DNA of 64,000 nt. Origin: Agelaius tricolor (taxonomy: Eukaryota > Chordata > Aves > Passeriformes > Icteridae). This document shows, one piece after another, positions 33,481 through 46,900 of this stretch. Each line of letters starts with the position of its first letter. The stretch's first letter is position 1. A program made the translations under genes and the position numbers. The notes beneath the pieces are model-generated. The model made no database searches, was not told the origin of the DNA, and was given only the letters and a program-made list of their open reading frames with translations. The stretch is taken from assembly GCA_023055355.1 (NCBI GenBank), contig JALJCS010000012.1, forward strand, positions 11,754,501 through 11,818,500. The letters run 5' to 3'.

Positions 33481-36400
33481 CCGGGAGCGCAGTGCCCCCA
33501 GCAATGCAACACACACGGGCAGACACGGGAGCTCGGCAAAACAAATGCCTGGTCCTCAAGACAGGCATGCAGTTTCTTGGAAGGGTGTTGTGGTCGAAAG
33601 CTGTCATCCAAAACCAGCACAAGAACTGCCTCTTAACAAAACACATGAACACGCAAACACCTCTTTTTCTGATGCTTAACTGAGGTGTGGCCTTAAAGCA
33701 CGCTGGCAGATGTGGAAGCTCCACGGGTTTCTTTTTTACCCTTTTTAAAAAATAACTCTTACCTTTACCGCGGAGCAGCGTGGGTACGGTGCGGGCAGGC
33801 ACCGCGGGCTGCCTTGCCTTGCAGCAACTTGTTCTCCGTGCACTCGGCCCAGTCCTGTTACTGGGAGCTCTGCTTGCTGCTTTAATTTCACTCTGCAGAG
33901 CCGGAGGCTTAAATTATACACAGGTCAATGGTAGGACATTTTCCTGGGGTTTACTCATTTGAAACGTTTTTTTAACTTCTAAATGTGCCAAGGCACGTAT
34001 GTTCTTGTGGTGCTTATTTATTAAAAATAACTATCTTGCTTATGCCAGCAGCTGCTGTAAAAATGCAGTTTGCTGCTTTTTACATAATATGGCATTAAAT
34101 GTAATTTTTGTTATTTAATATTTGAAAAATAATGTTCAGTTACTGGCGGCAGATTAATTGAATGTAATATTTGTATGTAATATTGTCTTTGCTACATAAC
34201 CTGGACTTTATGTCAGGTTGATGAAAACTTGAGTTAGCACAGGTCATTTGAACCAAGGGATTGGCTGTGTGGTTTCATGTGTGGTACAAGAAAGGTGCTT
34301 TGACAATTTTGCCATTTTGTGGCTCTGTTTGCCGCCTTATGCTGGAAGAACACAAAGCCTCTGTTTGCTTTGTGCTTCTTCCTTTTGATGTCATCTCATT
34401 GTTGTAGGCTTTTCTATTGCTTCCTGTGCAGCTTTGCCTGGGACGGTGGTTTTCAGTTTTTTAATGGGTCTGTGAGTTGAGTGGCCGGTGAGAGATTGCT
34501 GAAATGTTACAAAACTGAGCCTGCAATGAGTTGTCCAGGGGGCAGCTGTAAGAACCAGTGGCAGCAGTGCCTTCAACAATCTGGGACTTGATTTAACCTT
34601 TGGGACAGATGGGAAGTTCTGTGAAATATATAGGAACAGTTAATTCTATTTTGTTAGCCCTAAACCGAGGTTCAGCAAGCAGTCCCAGTGACATTAGGTT
34701 TCCCAGCCTTTTGAACGATCTGCAGCCGGAGGAGCAGAACAGGAGCTCAGTATTATGTGGGACCCCCGGCAGGCGAAGGACGGGCACTGCAGCACAGCTG
34801 AGCCTCCTCAGGAGCAACCTACACGGATCACACGGCTCAGGGCAGCACTCGTGACACGGCGCTCGGACAATGAAGTATTGTTCACATTTATCTCCTATCC
34901 TACACTTGGGCTTGAGACGGAGTTTAATGAATAATAAACCTACACACATTTGGGGGTTTTCTGGTTTTCCTGAATGCTTCCAGATATTTTTGCTTTCTAA
35001 CAGAATGTATGGAATTCAACAAGATAGTTTTAAATACTGTTATTTTTAACCAAGGACAATATTTGTTGTTGTCTTAATGTTTTCATTATGAGCACAGAGC
35101 ACCTTAATCCTGCAGCAGTTACCATTGCTTGATTCCTTTTTTTAGGAAACATACAGATTTACTTAGGTGAAGAAAAACATAAACTAGTTTGTATGATGGT
35201 ATCTGGTTGGACAGAGAAACTCTAACCAAAAGTATTTGTCATTTCAGAGAGCACTATTTGCAGACTTCTTAGAGATCCATGCTGAGTACTTAGAAAAGAT
35301 GAAATGGGCTTTTATGCTTTCACATCTCCTCAGTTGCTTTGTTGGGTTCTTGGGGAGGAGATCCCCAGCTGAAAACACAGCACAAAGAACTAAGGATTCT
35401 TTAGAGGAGAGTATTTATTCTAAACAGGTTCACCATCAGCTTTCTGTTTCAGAGTCATTCTGATTATGGAGCACTGACACAAAAGAAGGTAAGGATTTTT
35501 AGACTTTTTTTTTTTTAAGAAGCATAAATAAGCCCTGTATTTCTTTATTGTTGGTATAAAGATTATACCCTCTCATCCTCTCATTTCTGCAGTCGTGTTT
35601 CTTGCCCATAAAAAAGACTTTGCAAGAGTTTTTAGGTGGTTATTTGCCAAATCTGTTAGTGAAAATCCTTTCCCAAAAACGCCGTTGCATTTTAGATGTA
35701 AGGGGTTTGTGGTAGAGTTTCTCTTTATTACACAAGAATGAACTTACAGTTTTGCAAGTCTTTGCTATTGTCTTTAACCTTTACTTTTAGCTGGTTTGAG
35801 ATTAAAAATAGTGAGTCATGGGTCTTCTGTGCACATGGAGAAAAGCAAGCACTGTGACATTACTGATGTTTTCAGATGTGGCAGAGTTGGAAAACCAACA
35901 CAGAGGATGAAGAGAGACTGCATCTAATGCTGCCTCAATTCTTGTTATTTGCATTCTTGCTCTCAAAATAGGATGGTGTTTGGAAGGATATATGTTCAGA
36001 GTCCATAGGTGTTTGAGGGGTGTTCAGCAGGATAGACCTAGCATGAAACTGGGGGAAAACACCCTGTTTCTGGGCCTTCTCTTAGGTACAGATGACGTGT
36101 GTGTCTTCAATGGATAGGGACAACAATATCCCTAAACATTCTGTGATTATCAAAATGTAACCATGTCAGCAGTCCAGCACCTCTCCCTGGATAAGGACAT
36201 AGGATGTTTCCCTGAATGAGCAGCCAAGGAGGATGCAGTTGCTAGACTGTGGTGTTTCAATAACCAGAGGGTGCAATATTTCCCATGGAAAGCAGGGCAC
36301 TTCCTTGTTTTCCTAACGAGGTGCACAGACTGGCAGCGTTAACCTTGAGCAACCTTTTCTCTGCAGTGTTCTCAAAGACAAGCTCAGTCCTGTTGCCTTG
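33480..36400. other. Intergenic region between the orphan CpG island and the inferred TFDP2 3' end
   Basis: No supported gene. GC falls from the island edge to AT-rich DNA by about 33900. Short open frames (such as 35236-35463) have no recognisable domain. Confidence 0.6.
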
Positions 36401-39400
36401 AAATTCTTTTATTCAGTTCTTCTACAGTTAAGGTTTACATTTCAGTTCACAGAAAACTGGTTGTTCTTCTCCAAAGCTCACACAGCTTTCACCTCAGCCA
36501 GACTGTCTGCTCCCCACCCCCATTTACAATGTACAATTCCCACTTGCAGCATTTTCAGTAAACATGGGATCAATTGAGTATACAGAAAAAGCTTCTATAA
36601 AATTTCCATTAAAAAAATAACAAGTATTTATTTACAAAGTGTTTGCTACTACAAAGTAATATTTCCTATTGGTTCAAATATACTATTTGCTAATGCCAGT
36701 GTTCCTATTAGGAAAGTAAAACTTTGTATATGCACTTTTCTTTATATCTTTGTCAGTGTTTAAAGCACATAAAATACTACCACATTTTTTTTACACTACT
36801 CCTAGCCACGTACAATGTGGTAGTGGAAATTAACACTATTTGTTCAGGACAAAAAATCAGCATAGCTTAATAGCAGACTTTCTGCAAAAATAAAACTTTA
36901 GTTTATAATTTATAGGTATTTGGAAAGAGAGAAATCTATGGAGAATTCAAAAATATGCAGCAAATGAAGATGAATGGGAAACTTGGGCTTTCCTGAAGAT
37001 ACAAGAGCTTAGCACAAGAAAAGGGAGAAGTTTCCACCAAAGTGTTTGTGTGACCCTTTGTGCCAATACACATCTTGGGGAGAGCAAGATGACTAGATTA
37101 AAAAAATTAATTAAAACTTCAAATCCCAGATAATTAGCATGCTTGTAATTGGATTTGCCTCTTCCCACCCACCATGTTTACAAAACCCTGCTTTCAGTTC
37201 AGCATTGGAGGTCATTAAATAGTTTTGTCCATGACTGGCCTTGTTCTTAAAAAAAAGTTTAATTTAAAAGTTAATAGACTTTCAAGTGGTTTCTGCATTT
37301 TAAATATAAAAAGGAAGTGCTCTACAATTACTTCCATGTAGAATATAGTGGATATTAAAAAGTGCTACTGTAAGGGCAGGGAGGAGGGCCAGACCTGCCT
37401 TTTCTACCCCTTGCTGCATGTTGTAGCACCTTCAGAACATGGGCTGATGGCACATCAGCGTTCAGAATTCAGCAACAATCCTTGCCAAGGGCTCATCCAT
37501 GCCAGATCCTCCCCAGGTGCCAGCAAGCAAGGCCTGGTGTAAAACTCTGCCTGTACTTGCTGGCCAGGTTCTCCTGATGCTGAGTAAGATATGCAAACAC
37601 AAAGCTTGTGCCTTGGTGCCAGGGCAGGGTTTGCAGTCAGGGCCTGAGCAATGAGGACAGGCTCACATCCTACTTCTTACAGGTTTGTTCAAAGTAGCAT
37701 TCATTTTTTTGTACAGTAGGTGCCTGTGAGATACAGTGTCATACCATGTGCATTTGCTTCTCTGAAGCATTTCTCATGTATACAGCCTGGCCTTTAGGAC
37801 AAGGGAATGTTTCAGAAACTTGTGTGATGGGTTGTGATTCAGATTTCCTGGGGAAATTCTGGGAGATCCACTTAATCCCTGCATTAGTATGACCAAATCT
37901 ACTAATTGTTAAAGTTACAATAGCAATTTAACAAACCCATCAAAAAGCCTGGAGACTGGTTTTGTGGACTTTACCTTTTCTGATAATTTTAACTTTTGTG
38001 GCCATTCAGAATAGTTGTATGTGACCTGAAAGTGTCAGCAGGAAGGGCAGCACAGGAACCAGGCAGTGTGAGGGACCAGTGTTTCACTCACCATGGAGAG
38101 GAAAATGGGCTAAAACCAACTCAATCTGTATTGGAAAGTTTCTGCATAGATGAGTTTGATTTGCAGCTACAACTGGGTTTAAATTTGACATTGCTGTATC
38201 CTGCTATCCCACACTGTCCATATTTCTGAAGTACCCATACCTGGAGAATGTTAAGTCCTTAAGAATGGCATTTAGAGAAATCAGGTTTAAGTGACTGCAC
38301 TTTTCTAGCCAATCCAGAGGACTAAGAATCTTAGAGATGCAAGTTTGGGCTACTGGGAGGTTCCTGTGTCTGCTTGGAATTATCATGGCTCTGTTACAGA
38401 TACTGACCTGACCCAGGTCAGTCTGCTTTTCTTCTTAGATAAATGCAGAAGTATTTATTTGCTCCATGCTGGTTCTAGTAGGAGGCTTTCCCCTGGGATT
38501 TGGATGGTTAGATCTCAGATGTTACTTCTGACCAATTTTGAGCAAGGATTTTTGGTGTCCTGCAGTTGAGCTGGATATCCTCAATGTTGGATTCTTTGGT
38601 ACTCTCAAAAATATGGAAGAAGGAAAGAGAATGTTTTGCTTTTGTCTGATCTCTGGGTGGGCAGACAGGGTAGGTGTATCAAAGGTGGAGAGTGACTATC
38701 CAGCTGCAGTGAACAGCCCTTTCAGTGGTCCTGGCAGGCTGCTGTGATGAGCACTGCCTCCCCTCCCTGTCAGTGCCAGCTGGGGAGGGATCTGTGGATG
38801 GCCCCCCAGGCACTCAGACTGAAGGAGCTGGGGGGCTCCTGCACACACAGCTCAGCAGTGACTTGCAAGGACAATAATCCTTTGCAGAGGGAATGAACAA
38901 ATGGGAGTAACATTGGTTATGGGTAGTTTTTGGCAATATATCTGGACTGGGGAGAGAAGAGTTACTCACAGCCTCTTAAAAGTACTCACCAGACAAAATT
39001 CTAACAGACAGGAAAGAGATAATCTGATTTGGGAACTTTGTTAAGTCTAAGGACTGAGTTTCATGAAGTTTTATGGTATCAGGATTGGGTTGTGTGAACA
39101 CCTGCCAGCAGAAAATGAATTATTTAGAGCTTTTCATGTGCTCAGGTAGGTGTCCACAACATCACAAATGATTCATTGGTACACTGCTTGCAGACAGAGG
39201 CCAGAATTCAAGAAGTGGCACATTTTAAACAACAAACCTCCATAAACAGGCCCTTGGCTTCTCGCTCTCCTGTTCATCACTAATGCTGCAAGAGGCACCT
39301 GAGACACCCTCAGCCCCAGTGACCCAACTGCAGCAGAAGGATGTCACCTCCAAATATGGCTATTACTAGAATTTTTGAAATCACAAATTAAAAAAGCACA

Positions 39401-42400
39401 CATAGTCTTTCCCCAGCTCATTACATCTGGTTATTTAATACAATGATGCTCCTGAGAGATTCCTGGAATGAAAAGATACAAATGAGGTGGGTCAGGCAGG
39501 AAGGTAGCTTGCTTTGGTTTGTTTTCTCTCCACCATACCCTGTGGTGCTGGCTTTGATTTTAAATGAATCCAAACCCCAAACATCTTTAACTCACTAAAA
39601 GGAAAGTCTTTACCATCAACTGCCTGGCTTATTTTCAGCTGTAAAGGGCCAGTTAACTACACAAAGGAGTATTGCCCAGAGTTCAAATGTGGTTAAGTTT
39701 CAGCCATACTCTCGAATTAAAATAGTGGATTTGGCCATAAAAAAGAGCACTTGAAATTTTAAACCTTAACTGTGGAATTGTAAATTCAAGCATCATTTCA
39801 TGTACGAACATGAAGGCCTCATTTTTCTTTAAAAAAACAAAAGGATTAAAATTTGATTATTAGGCCTTTTTACATAATGTTACTTCAGGCTGACAGAGTT
39901 GATCAGCAGAAGCCCTTCTGTGGGAATTCTGTATCCTCAGCAATTTCTAGCCACTCAAAAGGATTTAGGGGTATTTGCAAGCTGTAGTTTAAAAATTAAA
40001 ACCCCTTAACCAAAATGGAAACACCTACAGCAGGGCTTTTACTGGGTTTATGGTGTTAGTTTAAGTCATACCTTCAGTTGAACTGGTCTTATTTGCTAGA
40101 GACACACACTTTCTGAGATTAGGTGGATTGTTGGCATTAATTCCAGTGTGGAAATGAGAAGACTGGTGCACTTTAATACAATTTTAAATACCAAAATCCA
40201 CAAACATTATGTTATATTTCCACATAATGGAAAAATGCTGTCTCCCACTCATAGTATTTCATCTAGATAGTGGAGCTGACAAGTTTTTCTAAATCAAATT
40301 TGGGTTTTTCAAGCACCACATAGTTAGTCCAGAAATTAAGTTGTTTAGTGCACAATAGCTATAAAGGCATTTACATACAGCATTATATTGCTTGCAGTCA
40401 AGTGCCTCCTGAATGTATAACCAAGAGAGAGTGCTCCAAGACATGGAAACATAACTTAAATTTACCTTAAATATAAGATAAATTTGATAATGAAAATTTG
40501 AATAATTAAATAAATTTTAATAATGGAAATTTAAGTGCTAACTTTTTCTCATATGAAGTATGACCTAGTACCAGTTGCTGCTTGATTCCTGTCAATGAAT
40601 GTCAGAGGTATTGCATGAGACAGGAGATGATGATGGAACTGAATAGAAAATGGGAACACCAGGCTTGGTCCTGACCATTTTATTGTGGAAAGTGTTTGCT
40701 GGCTCTCAGCAGGAGGGACGGCCTGTGTGTTGAAGCAGCTGTGCCATAAGCACTGCCATGAGCTCAGTCAGAGCTCTGTGGTTTGTTAATATTCTCAAGC
40801 CCCTTGTTACTCACAATTGCAGCAGCTGCCTTTGGTGAGGTCTTGCATTTACCTGTTTTGGTTTGTGGTTTTTGTGTCTTTTTTAAATATGGCAGCTAAG
40901 ATCACCAGGAATGATTGAAAAGTTTGCCTGAGATCATACACAGGTGACTGTGGCTGGATCAGGTCCCAAATTCTCCTGGTTCTCAGACTTTAGTGTGGCC
41001 ACAAGACTGCAGTGCTTCAGTTGAACTTCATCCTCAACTGGTATTTGGCACAAAGAAGCCTAAAGAAAGAATTTACTTTTGAAGTCTCTTCTAAATGTTC
41101 TAACTTGTTTTGTCCTTTGTATTCAACTAGTCCAGGAAAAATAACTATTGAAGGCTTGGTTCAACTGTCAAATAAATGTTATGTGCGCCCATATTTTTTA
41201 TCTTTAACTTTGATAGTTTGATGTTTGCCAGAAAGCAAGCAGCTGTGCAGGCTGCAGCTTTGAAGGGCACAGACCTCAATGGAGGAAAGGCGTCACTGAA
41301 GATCTTCCCCCTGTAAAGCAGACTGACTGCTAATAAAATACATTCCATTTCTGGCCTGGAAGCCTTTTTTTGCCAGGTTCTTATAGTTCAAAGTGCTGCT
41401 CTTTAGGAACTGTTTAGTGTTTTGCTGTTTTTTCTTTTTACACTGATCTTGAGTGGGAAGCGTGAAGAAAGTGTAAAGTTAAATGTGTCCCTAATGTATT
41501 GTTGGGGAGAGGGTGGCATAACTACTCTGGAAGATATTTCCCTCGTAAAGAATTCCTTAGGCTCATGCATATATAAGTTACCTTTGATATGTCCTTTCCA
41601 GTGAAGCTTACTGACAGGGCAGTTTTGAAAAAGCAATGGGTTTTTTAAGAATGAAAGTGATGATCTGTTTAAATGAAATGTCAATCATGAAGCTGACAAT
41701 TCCATAGTAGCATGTGTGAAGTACCTGTTCCCTTCTCCCTCCATTTCAAAAGTGAGCCACTTGGCTCTATGCACTGACTCTGTCAGCAAGAATACTTTTT
41801 TGTATCTGGAAAGCTTTTCTGGTATGGAGGTAGTGTTACAGATTCGGTGGAAGTGAGGGTATAAAGCCCTCAGTCTGCTGCTGCCTGTGAGCCACGAGCA
41901 CAGGATGGGCTGAACAGTCTTGCCCCAAGGGTGAGTACCATAGCAGGCATTTTAGTTTGTGCATTTGCTATTCATTTGTGCCAAACAGCTCAGTCAAGGG
42001 CCATACCTAGTACTGGTGCTGCCCTCAGGTACTGCTCAGGTGCAGGAGTTTGAACTCTCTGTGAGAAGTTCCTATCTGGATGCTTCTGTTTGTAATGGAA
42101 ACGTGTGGGTGGTGCTTGTCTGTGCCTCACAGTTTTACCTGTCCAGTGAGCAGCCAGCCCTGGGCTAACTCCTGCACACAGCCAGGCAGCTCTTGAGCTG
42201 GGGCCTCATTTTCTCTCTGTAGCTCAGGCTTGGTGCTTTTGGATCTTGCTGGCCTGAGTGAGTGCAGGTCTGGCTGTAGAGGATGTGGACACAGGCCAGG
42301 CTGTGAGAGTGATGCTGCCAGCTGCCCAGGGTAGCTGCTGCCATTGCTCAGTGAGCAGCAGCACAAGGTACCCCATCCATCCCCCAGAGCAGAACAGAGC

Positions 42401-43806
42401 CAGGACAGCTGCCTCAGGCAGCTGAGACATGGGGCAGCCCCCTGCAACAGTGGGAAAACTGGAAAGACTGACCTCATGAAAAACAGTTAACTTAGAGCTA
42501 GGCAAAGTCCTGGGCACTGGAACACCATGGCAAGAGTACATTTACAGTGTATTTTACATTGATATTCAAGGTTTTGGGGTTTTTTAAAGGTCTTTATGAT
42601 TGGATGTGATGTTAGCTATGGAAAACACAGCCTCCTGCTGCAAGTCTGAGTTTAACAGCTCACATGGGATATGTGCTGGGTACCTTGAGCCACAGACTAT
42701 TTTACATGGTTTGACATGGTTGAACTTTCAAAGGTGCATCAAGGTGAGTGCAACTGAATTTACTGATAAGAAAGTCTGTCAGAATCCAAGCTGACCAGAA
42801 TGCAAAATCTGAAATGATGTATTGTTGAAATTACTTATTTTTTTTCCTAAGAACCTCAGCCCATGACTTTAAAAGTTATGTGACCTGCCCACCCCAAATC
42901 TGAAAGGACTGCCTTGAAAACACACTGCCTGAGATCCTTAACATAGAGGGAGGCCTTTTTTAAAAAAACAAGACATGCTCTAATATCAAAGGGATTATAT
43001 AAAGTTAGAACAATAAAGGAGAAGCTACACTGAATACGCTGTCATCTAGAAATACAATTTTTTTACTTATTTTCCTTGAAAAAAGCTGGTGCAGAGAATA
43101 CTGGTTTTTTTCCTGACTGTTTTAATAATGGCTAAGAATAATCACTTATAATAAATTAGGCCTGCAATATAAATGAACATATGAACCTTTTATACTAATG
43201 GTTCTTGTTACTTTTAGAGTATCTAAAATGGATATAAACTATTTCAAGATTCATTTAATCACTTGCAATTTATATTACTTTAAGAATCTTCTATACAGCA
43301 AGTTGAACAGAAAAAAAGCAAACATTTTAACAGCCCCTTTTCCCTACAACCACTTTCATACAAGATAGTTTTAAATAATGATTTTAGCACATTTGTGTGT
43401 GCTCTCTCCCCCTTTTTCTAAAGGCAGAACAGCCAAAAGACAATACAAGAATCAGCTTTTACTGACTGACTGTTTTCTTCTCCATCTGAAAAAGACAAGG
43501 GGAAGACAGATACTTGAGTCCCAAAATGGAAAAGATGATCTTAAGGTTTACTTTGCCAAATCTCCAGGGCCTTTGTTCTTTTCCTCATTTATAGTTTATA
43601 AAACCCACTTTCCTCTGTCTCTACATGTCACTCTGTGTTCAGTTACACAATTCTTCAATTTCAGCTATGGATAAACTTGTTTGGAAGCTTCCATTTTGGT
43701 TCACCAAACACAGTGCAAACCAAGGCAAGAAACCAGTAAAATCCAAACAGGAACTCCCATTAAGAATATTTGAGCAGCATTTTGTATATTCCATTTTCTA
43801 CTGTCC
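36390..43806 (-). other. TFDP2: Inferred long 3' UTR of TFDP2
   Basis: Directly follows the TFDP2 stop codon on the - strand; no intron is needed and no other gene was recognised in this 7.4 kb. Minus-strand AATAAA signals occur at 40684-40679, 36632-36627 and 36413-36408. The last sits in GAATAAAAG, followed by a CAAGGCAACA candidate cleavage area and a TTGTCTTTG stretch, and is my choice of distal end. AU-rich and Pumilio-like (TGTAAATA) motifs are visible near the distal end. How far transcripts extend is inferred; earlier ends are possible. Confidence 0.5.
36408..36413 (-). terminator. TFDP2: Candidate distal poly(A) signal of TFDP2
   Basis: TTTATT on the + strand reads AATAAA on the TFDP2 strand, with a T/G-containing downstream stretch. 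Chosen as the most distal convincing signal. Confidence 0.4.
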
Positions 43807-43975
43807 TCATTCTGGGGAGGAAGAATCCTCATCTTCATCCTCTTCATCTTCCTCGTTGAAGGAGCAGGGTGTCTCCCCCCGGGACGCTGCGCTGCTGGAC
43901 TGCTGACTGCTAGGGGCAAGCAGCTGCCCAGTTGCTAAGGCCACTTCAGCATCCAGACACAACCCTGCATTCTCA
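43807..43975 (-). CDS. TFDP2: TFDP2 last coding exon and stop codon
   Basis: 169 nt ending in TGA (43809-43807). Encodes [19 protein letters not shown] and the acidic tail ([15 protein letters not shown]), preceded by TTGTCTTGCTAG. Against human DP-2 as I recall it, five residues before RGETPCS are absent (SSAASRGET here, SSAASHCSESRGET there). Confidence 0.95.
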
Positions 43976-46900
43976 CTAGCAAGACAACACAAAGGGGGAA
44001 CTTTAGAGGGCTTCTCAGGAGCTTTGAAGCTTTTTCTTTTTGGCCTCAGCTTTTCCTTTAGTCAGAGAAATGCTACCAGCAAGGAAAAATCCCAAAGTGT
44101 TGCAGTAAACACAGCTATTAGTTAGCAGAGTTGATAAAACAATGGAAAATTGCATAAAAAGAATATTGGGTGACTTCCTTTTTTTTTCATAATCAACTAG
44201 TAGAATTGCTTAAGCTGAAGAAAAAAAAAGGAAATCCATCTCAGTTTCTTTAATACACAGAAATGTTTGCAATATAAAATGAAGCTGTTAATTGCTATGA
44301 GAAAGAGCCTGCTCCAAAATAATAATCCCTATTTCCATTTTTTGTGGTACAGGTAACCTCCAAGCAAAGTCTGCTGCTGAGGTGTATTTAAGGTTGGGGT
44401 TTTGCTCATGGTGTTTTTTTGTTTGGTTGTTGGTTTTTAATTTTAAATTCTTATTAAGTTGTGTGGACTAAACTTCTTTCATGAGAGCTTAAATAGCAGT
44501 GCATTTAGAGAGCAGACATTCTTGTGCATTCTTCAGAAATATTACCAGGCTTTTATCCACATGTAATTATCTATCTGTAGTCCATGCCCAGGCAAGAATT
44601 TAAGGTTTTAATCAGGAAAAGGGGCTTGAAAGTGATTCTATTCTTATGAAACATAGGTACAAAATAGCTGGTATGTTCAATGTTCAAAGCGTGCTGATTT
44701 GGCCTTTCAAACATAATTTTCCTTCAAGGAAGACAGAGACTTTTTCACTATCAAAATCAGCCATGATAATATCTCAATTCCTGCATGCAAATGGTATGAA
44801 ATAGCAAGATTACTAAAGTACCACAAGCATATATAACTATTCTTGAATAAAAAAATAATTTTATTTACCTTGATTTAGCATCATATGTGCTTCCAGCTGC
44901 CTCGAAATGGGAAACTGCTTGTGCTGAACTTGAAATTAACCCTTGGTTTATCCATGAAAGTCCTGCAGACATATCTAGAAGAAAGCATAACTATTTATGA
45001 TAGTTACTTATGTTTTTTCTTTTAATATTTTAAACTTTGCATTCTCTTTGTAATTAGGAGCCCTTAATTTAGTTTAGAAGGTACCAGTAGCTTGAGTTTT
45101 ATACTGTACATGTGTCCTGTTTAGTCAAGATGAAATGATATCCTGTGTTTGTGGATGCACTCAGCTTTTTCCCCTGTCTGAAGAATATTCACCTGGCTGG
45201 TGACTGTATGCAATCACAGGTATCTGAAATGAGTTCTGGAGTCCTTCATGGAAACTTGCTGCAACAGCCTGACCCTGTGAAATGCCCAGACAGCTCCAAG
45301 TGCTTTGGCTGCCCCACTTGGTGAAGGTACAAAAGGAATTGTGTTTATCTGGGTTTGAGACAGTGCAGTGAAGCCACCCCCAGGCAGTCTCTGTGTCACT
45401 GTGTGTGTTCTGGTGGCCAAAGGCAGTTTCAGCCTGGTGCTCTCATGGCTGGCTGTGGGGCAGCCTCCTCACCACTCTGCCTCCAGCCAGAGCTGGGCAG
45501 CAGCTCTGGACACGCACAGACCATGGCAAAGGGCTGGTGCCAAGAATGGAAGGGAGAGCCTGTTGTACATGGCACATGAGACATGAAAGGCACTCTCCTC
45601 CCTAAGGACAGGAAATGGGGGCGTTAAGACCATTAAAATGGTCTGGCAATAATGCCAAGTTTCTTCAGGTAGTTTGTTAAAAGCTCCCTGAGAGATGTGA
45701 AGAGGTTACTAACAACCCCCACAATACTTGTTTTCAAATTCCCTAACAACTTATGCCTGTCAGTTGTTTCCAGTTATGCACATTTCTGCCAAGAGAATCA
45801 CCAAGTCTACTGACCCAATTACATTTATGGATTTTTTTTTTTTTGGTGTGTTTCTAATTTGTTTCTGAGATAAGGCATTTCTATTCACCTACCCAAATTC
45901 TATCTTGACACAAAGTTAATATCAAGACAAAGTTTTACCAAGACTGTCTAGTTCTTTTCTATGATACTTGCATCTAGTTCCAGCTAGATGCATTAAATCC
46001 GAAGTTAGAGTCCTTACTGTTAAACTCTGTGCCTAACCAAGCCTCTGTTTTAGACAGCACATGGATAACTGGGACTGTACTACTCATAATTATCTAGAGT
46101 TGTTCTATAACAGGTAAGAGAAATAACTGTGTTTGTTACACACACATTCTCATTTGTCCTGTGTCCTTGTCAAGCTTTGGTTCCTCTAGATTTGGCAGTG
46201 CTGCCTAGCACAGGGACTGTTTTAAGCACGTTGACACAGCCATGTAAGTTGGCTCCACTGGCTGCCTTGGTTTGTGCTGTGAAAGCTGTTGCAGCAAGGT
46301 ATTTAAATGTCATGGTACAAAGCAAGGCTAGCAAGGGTGGTGTTCCTGGCAGTAGTCCTTGGAACATGATAGCAAACGTTGATAAGTGGCAGCTTTAGGG
46401 TGATGTGTGAGGACAGAATAGATGAGAACAGTTAAATGTGGCTGGAGCTCGATGTCTTTCATCAAGATTGCCCTAAATGCAGGTTTCATGTTACAGAGAA
46501 CATGTTCTCACAGCTTCCTCCTGCCCGTGCACCAGGAGGCTAAACCATTTGGAATGACTGCATTGTATTTACACTAATAGAGCTGTGCCACAGTGTTGTT
46601 CCCTGGTATTTTGAAAGAGTGTGCCTGTCTGTACATGTTTAATATTTCAGAAGAATAACAAGACACTGCTGCTAATCTTGTGGTTTATAAACATTTCTGG
46701 ATAATAGCTGGTTAGCTTTCTTTTAGAAGAGCAAAGTAGAAGCATGGCAGAAATGTGGTTCATAACAGCATATCCCTGCCTTGAATTTTCATTGCCTTAT
46801 ATTTCTAAATGTAATACATATAAATATAATACATATTTCAATAATATAGTATATGTTTCAATTTTCCAGTTGGCTCTGAGGAGCAAGGGATAAGAAGTTT

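Noticed and set aside
32917..33802. Long open frames on both strands of the orphan CpG island
   Set aside because: Same GC artefact: low-complexity Arg/Pro/Ala translations with no domain. A non-coding transcript remains possible.
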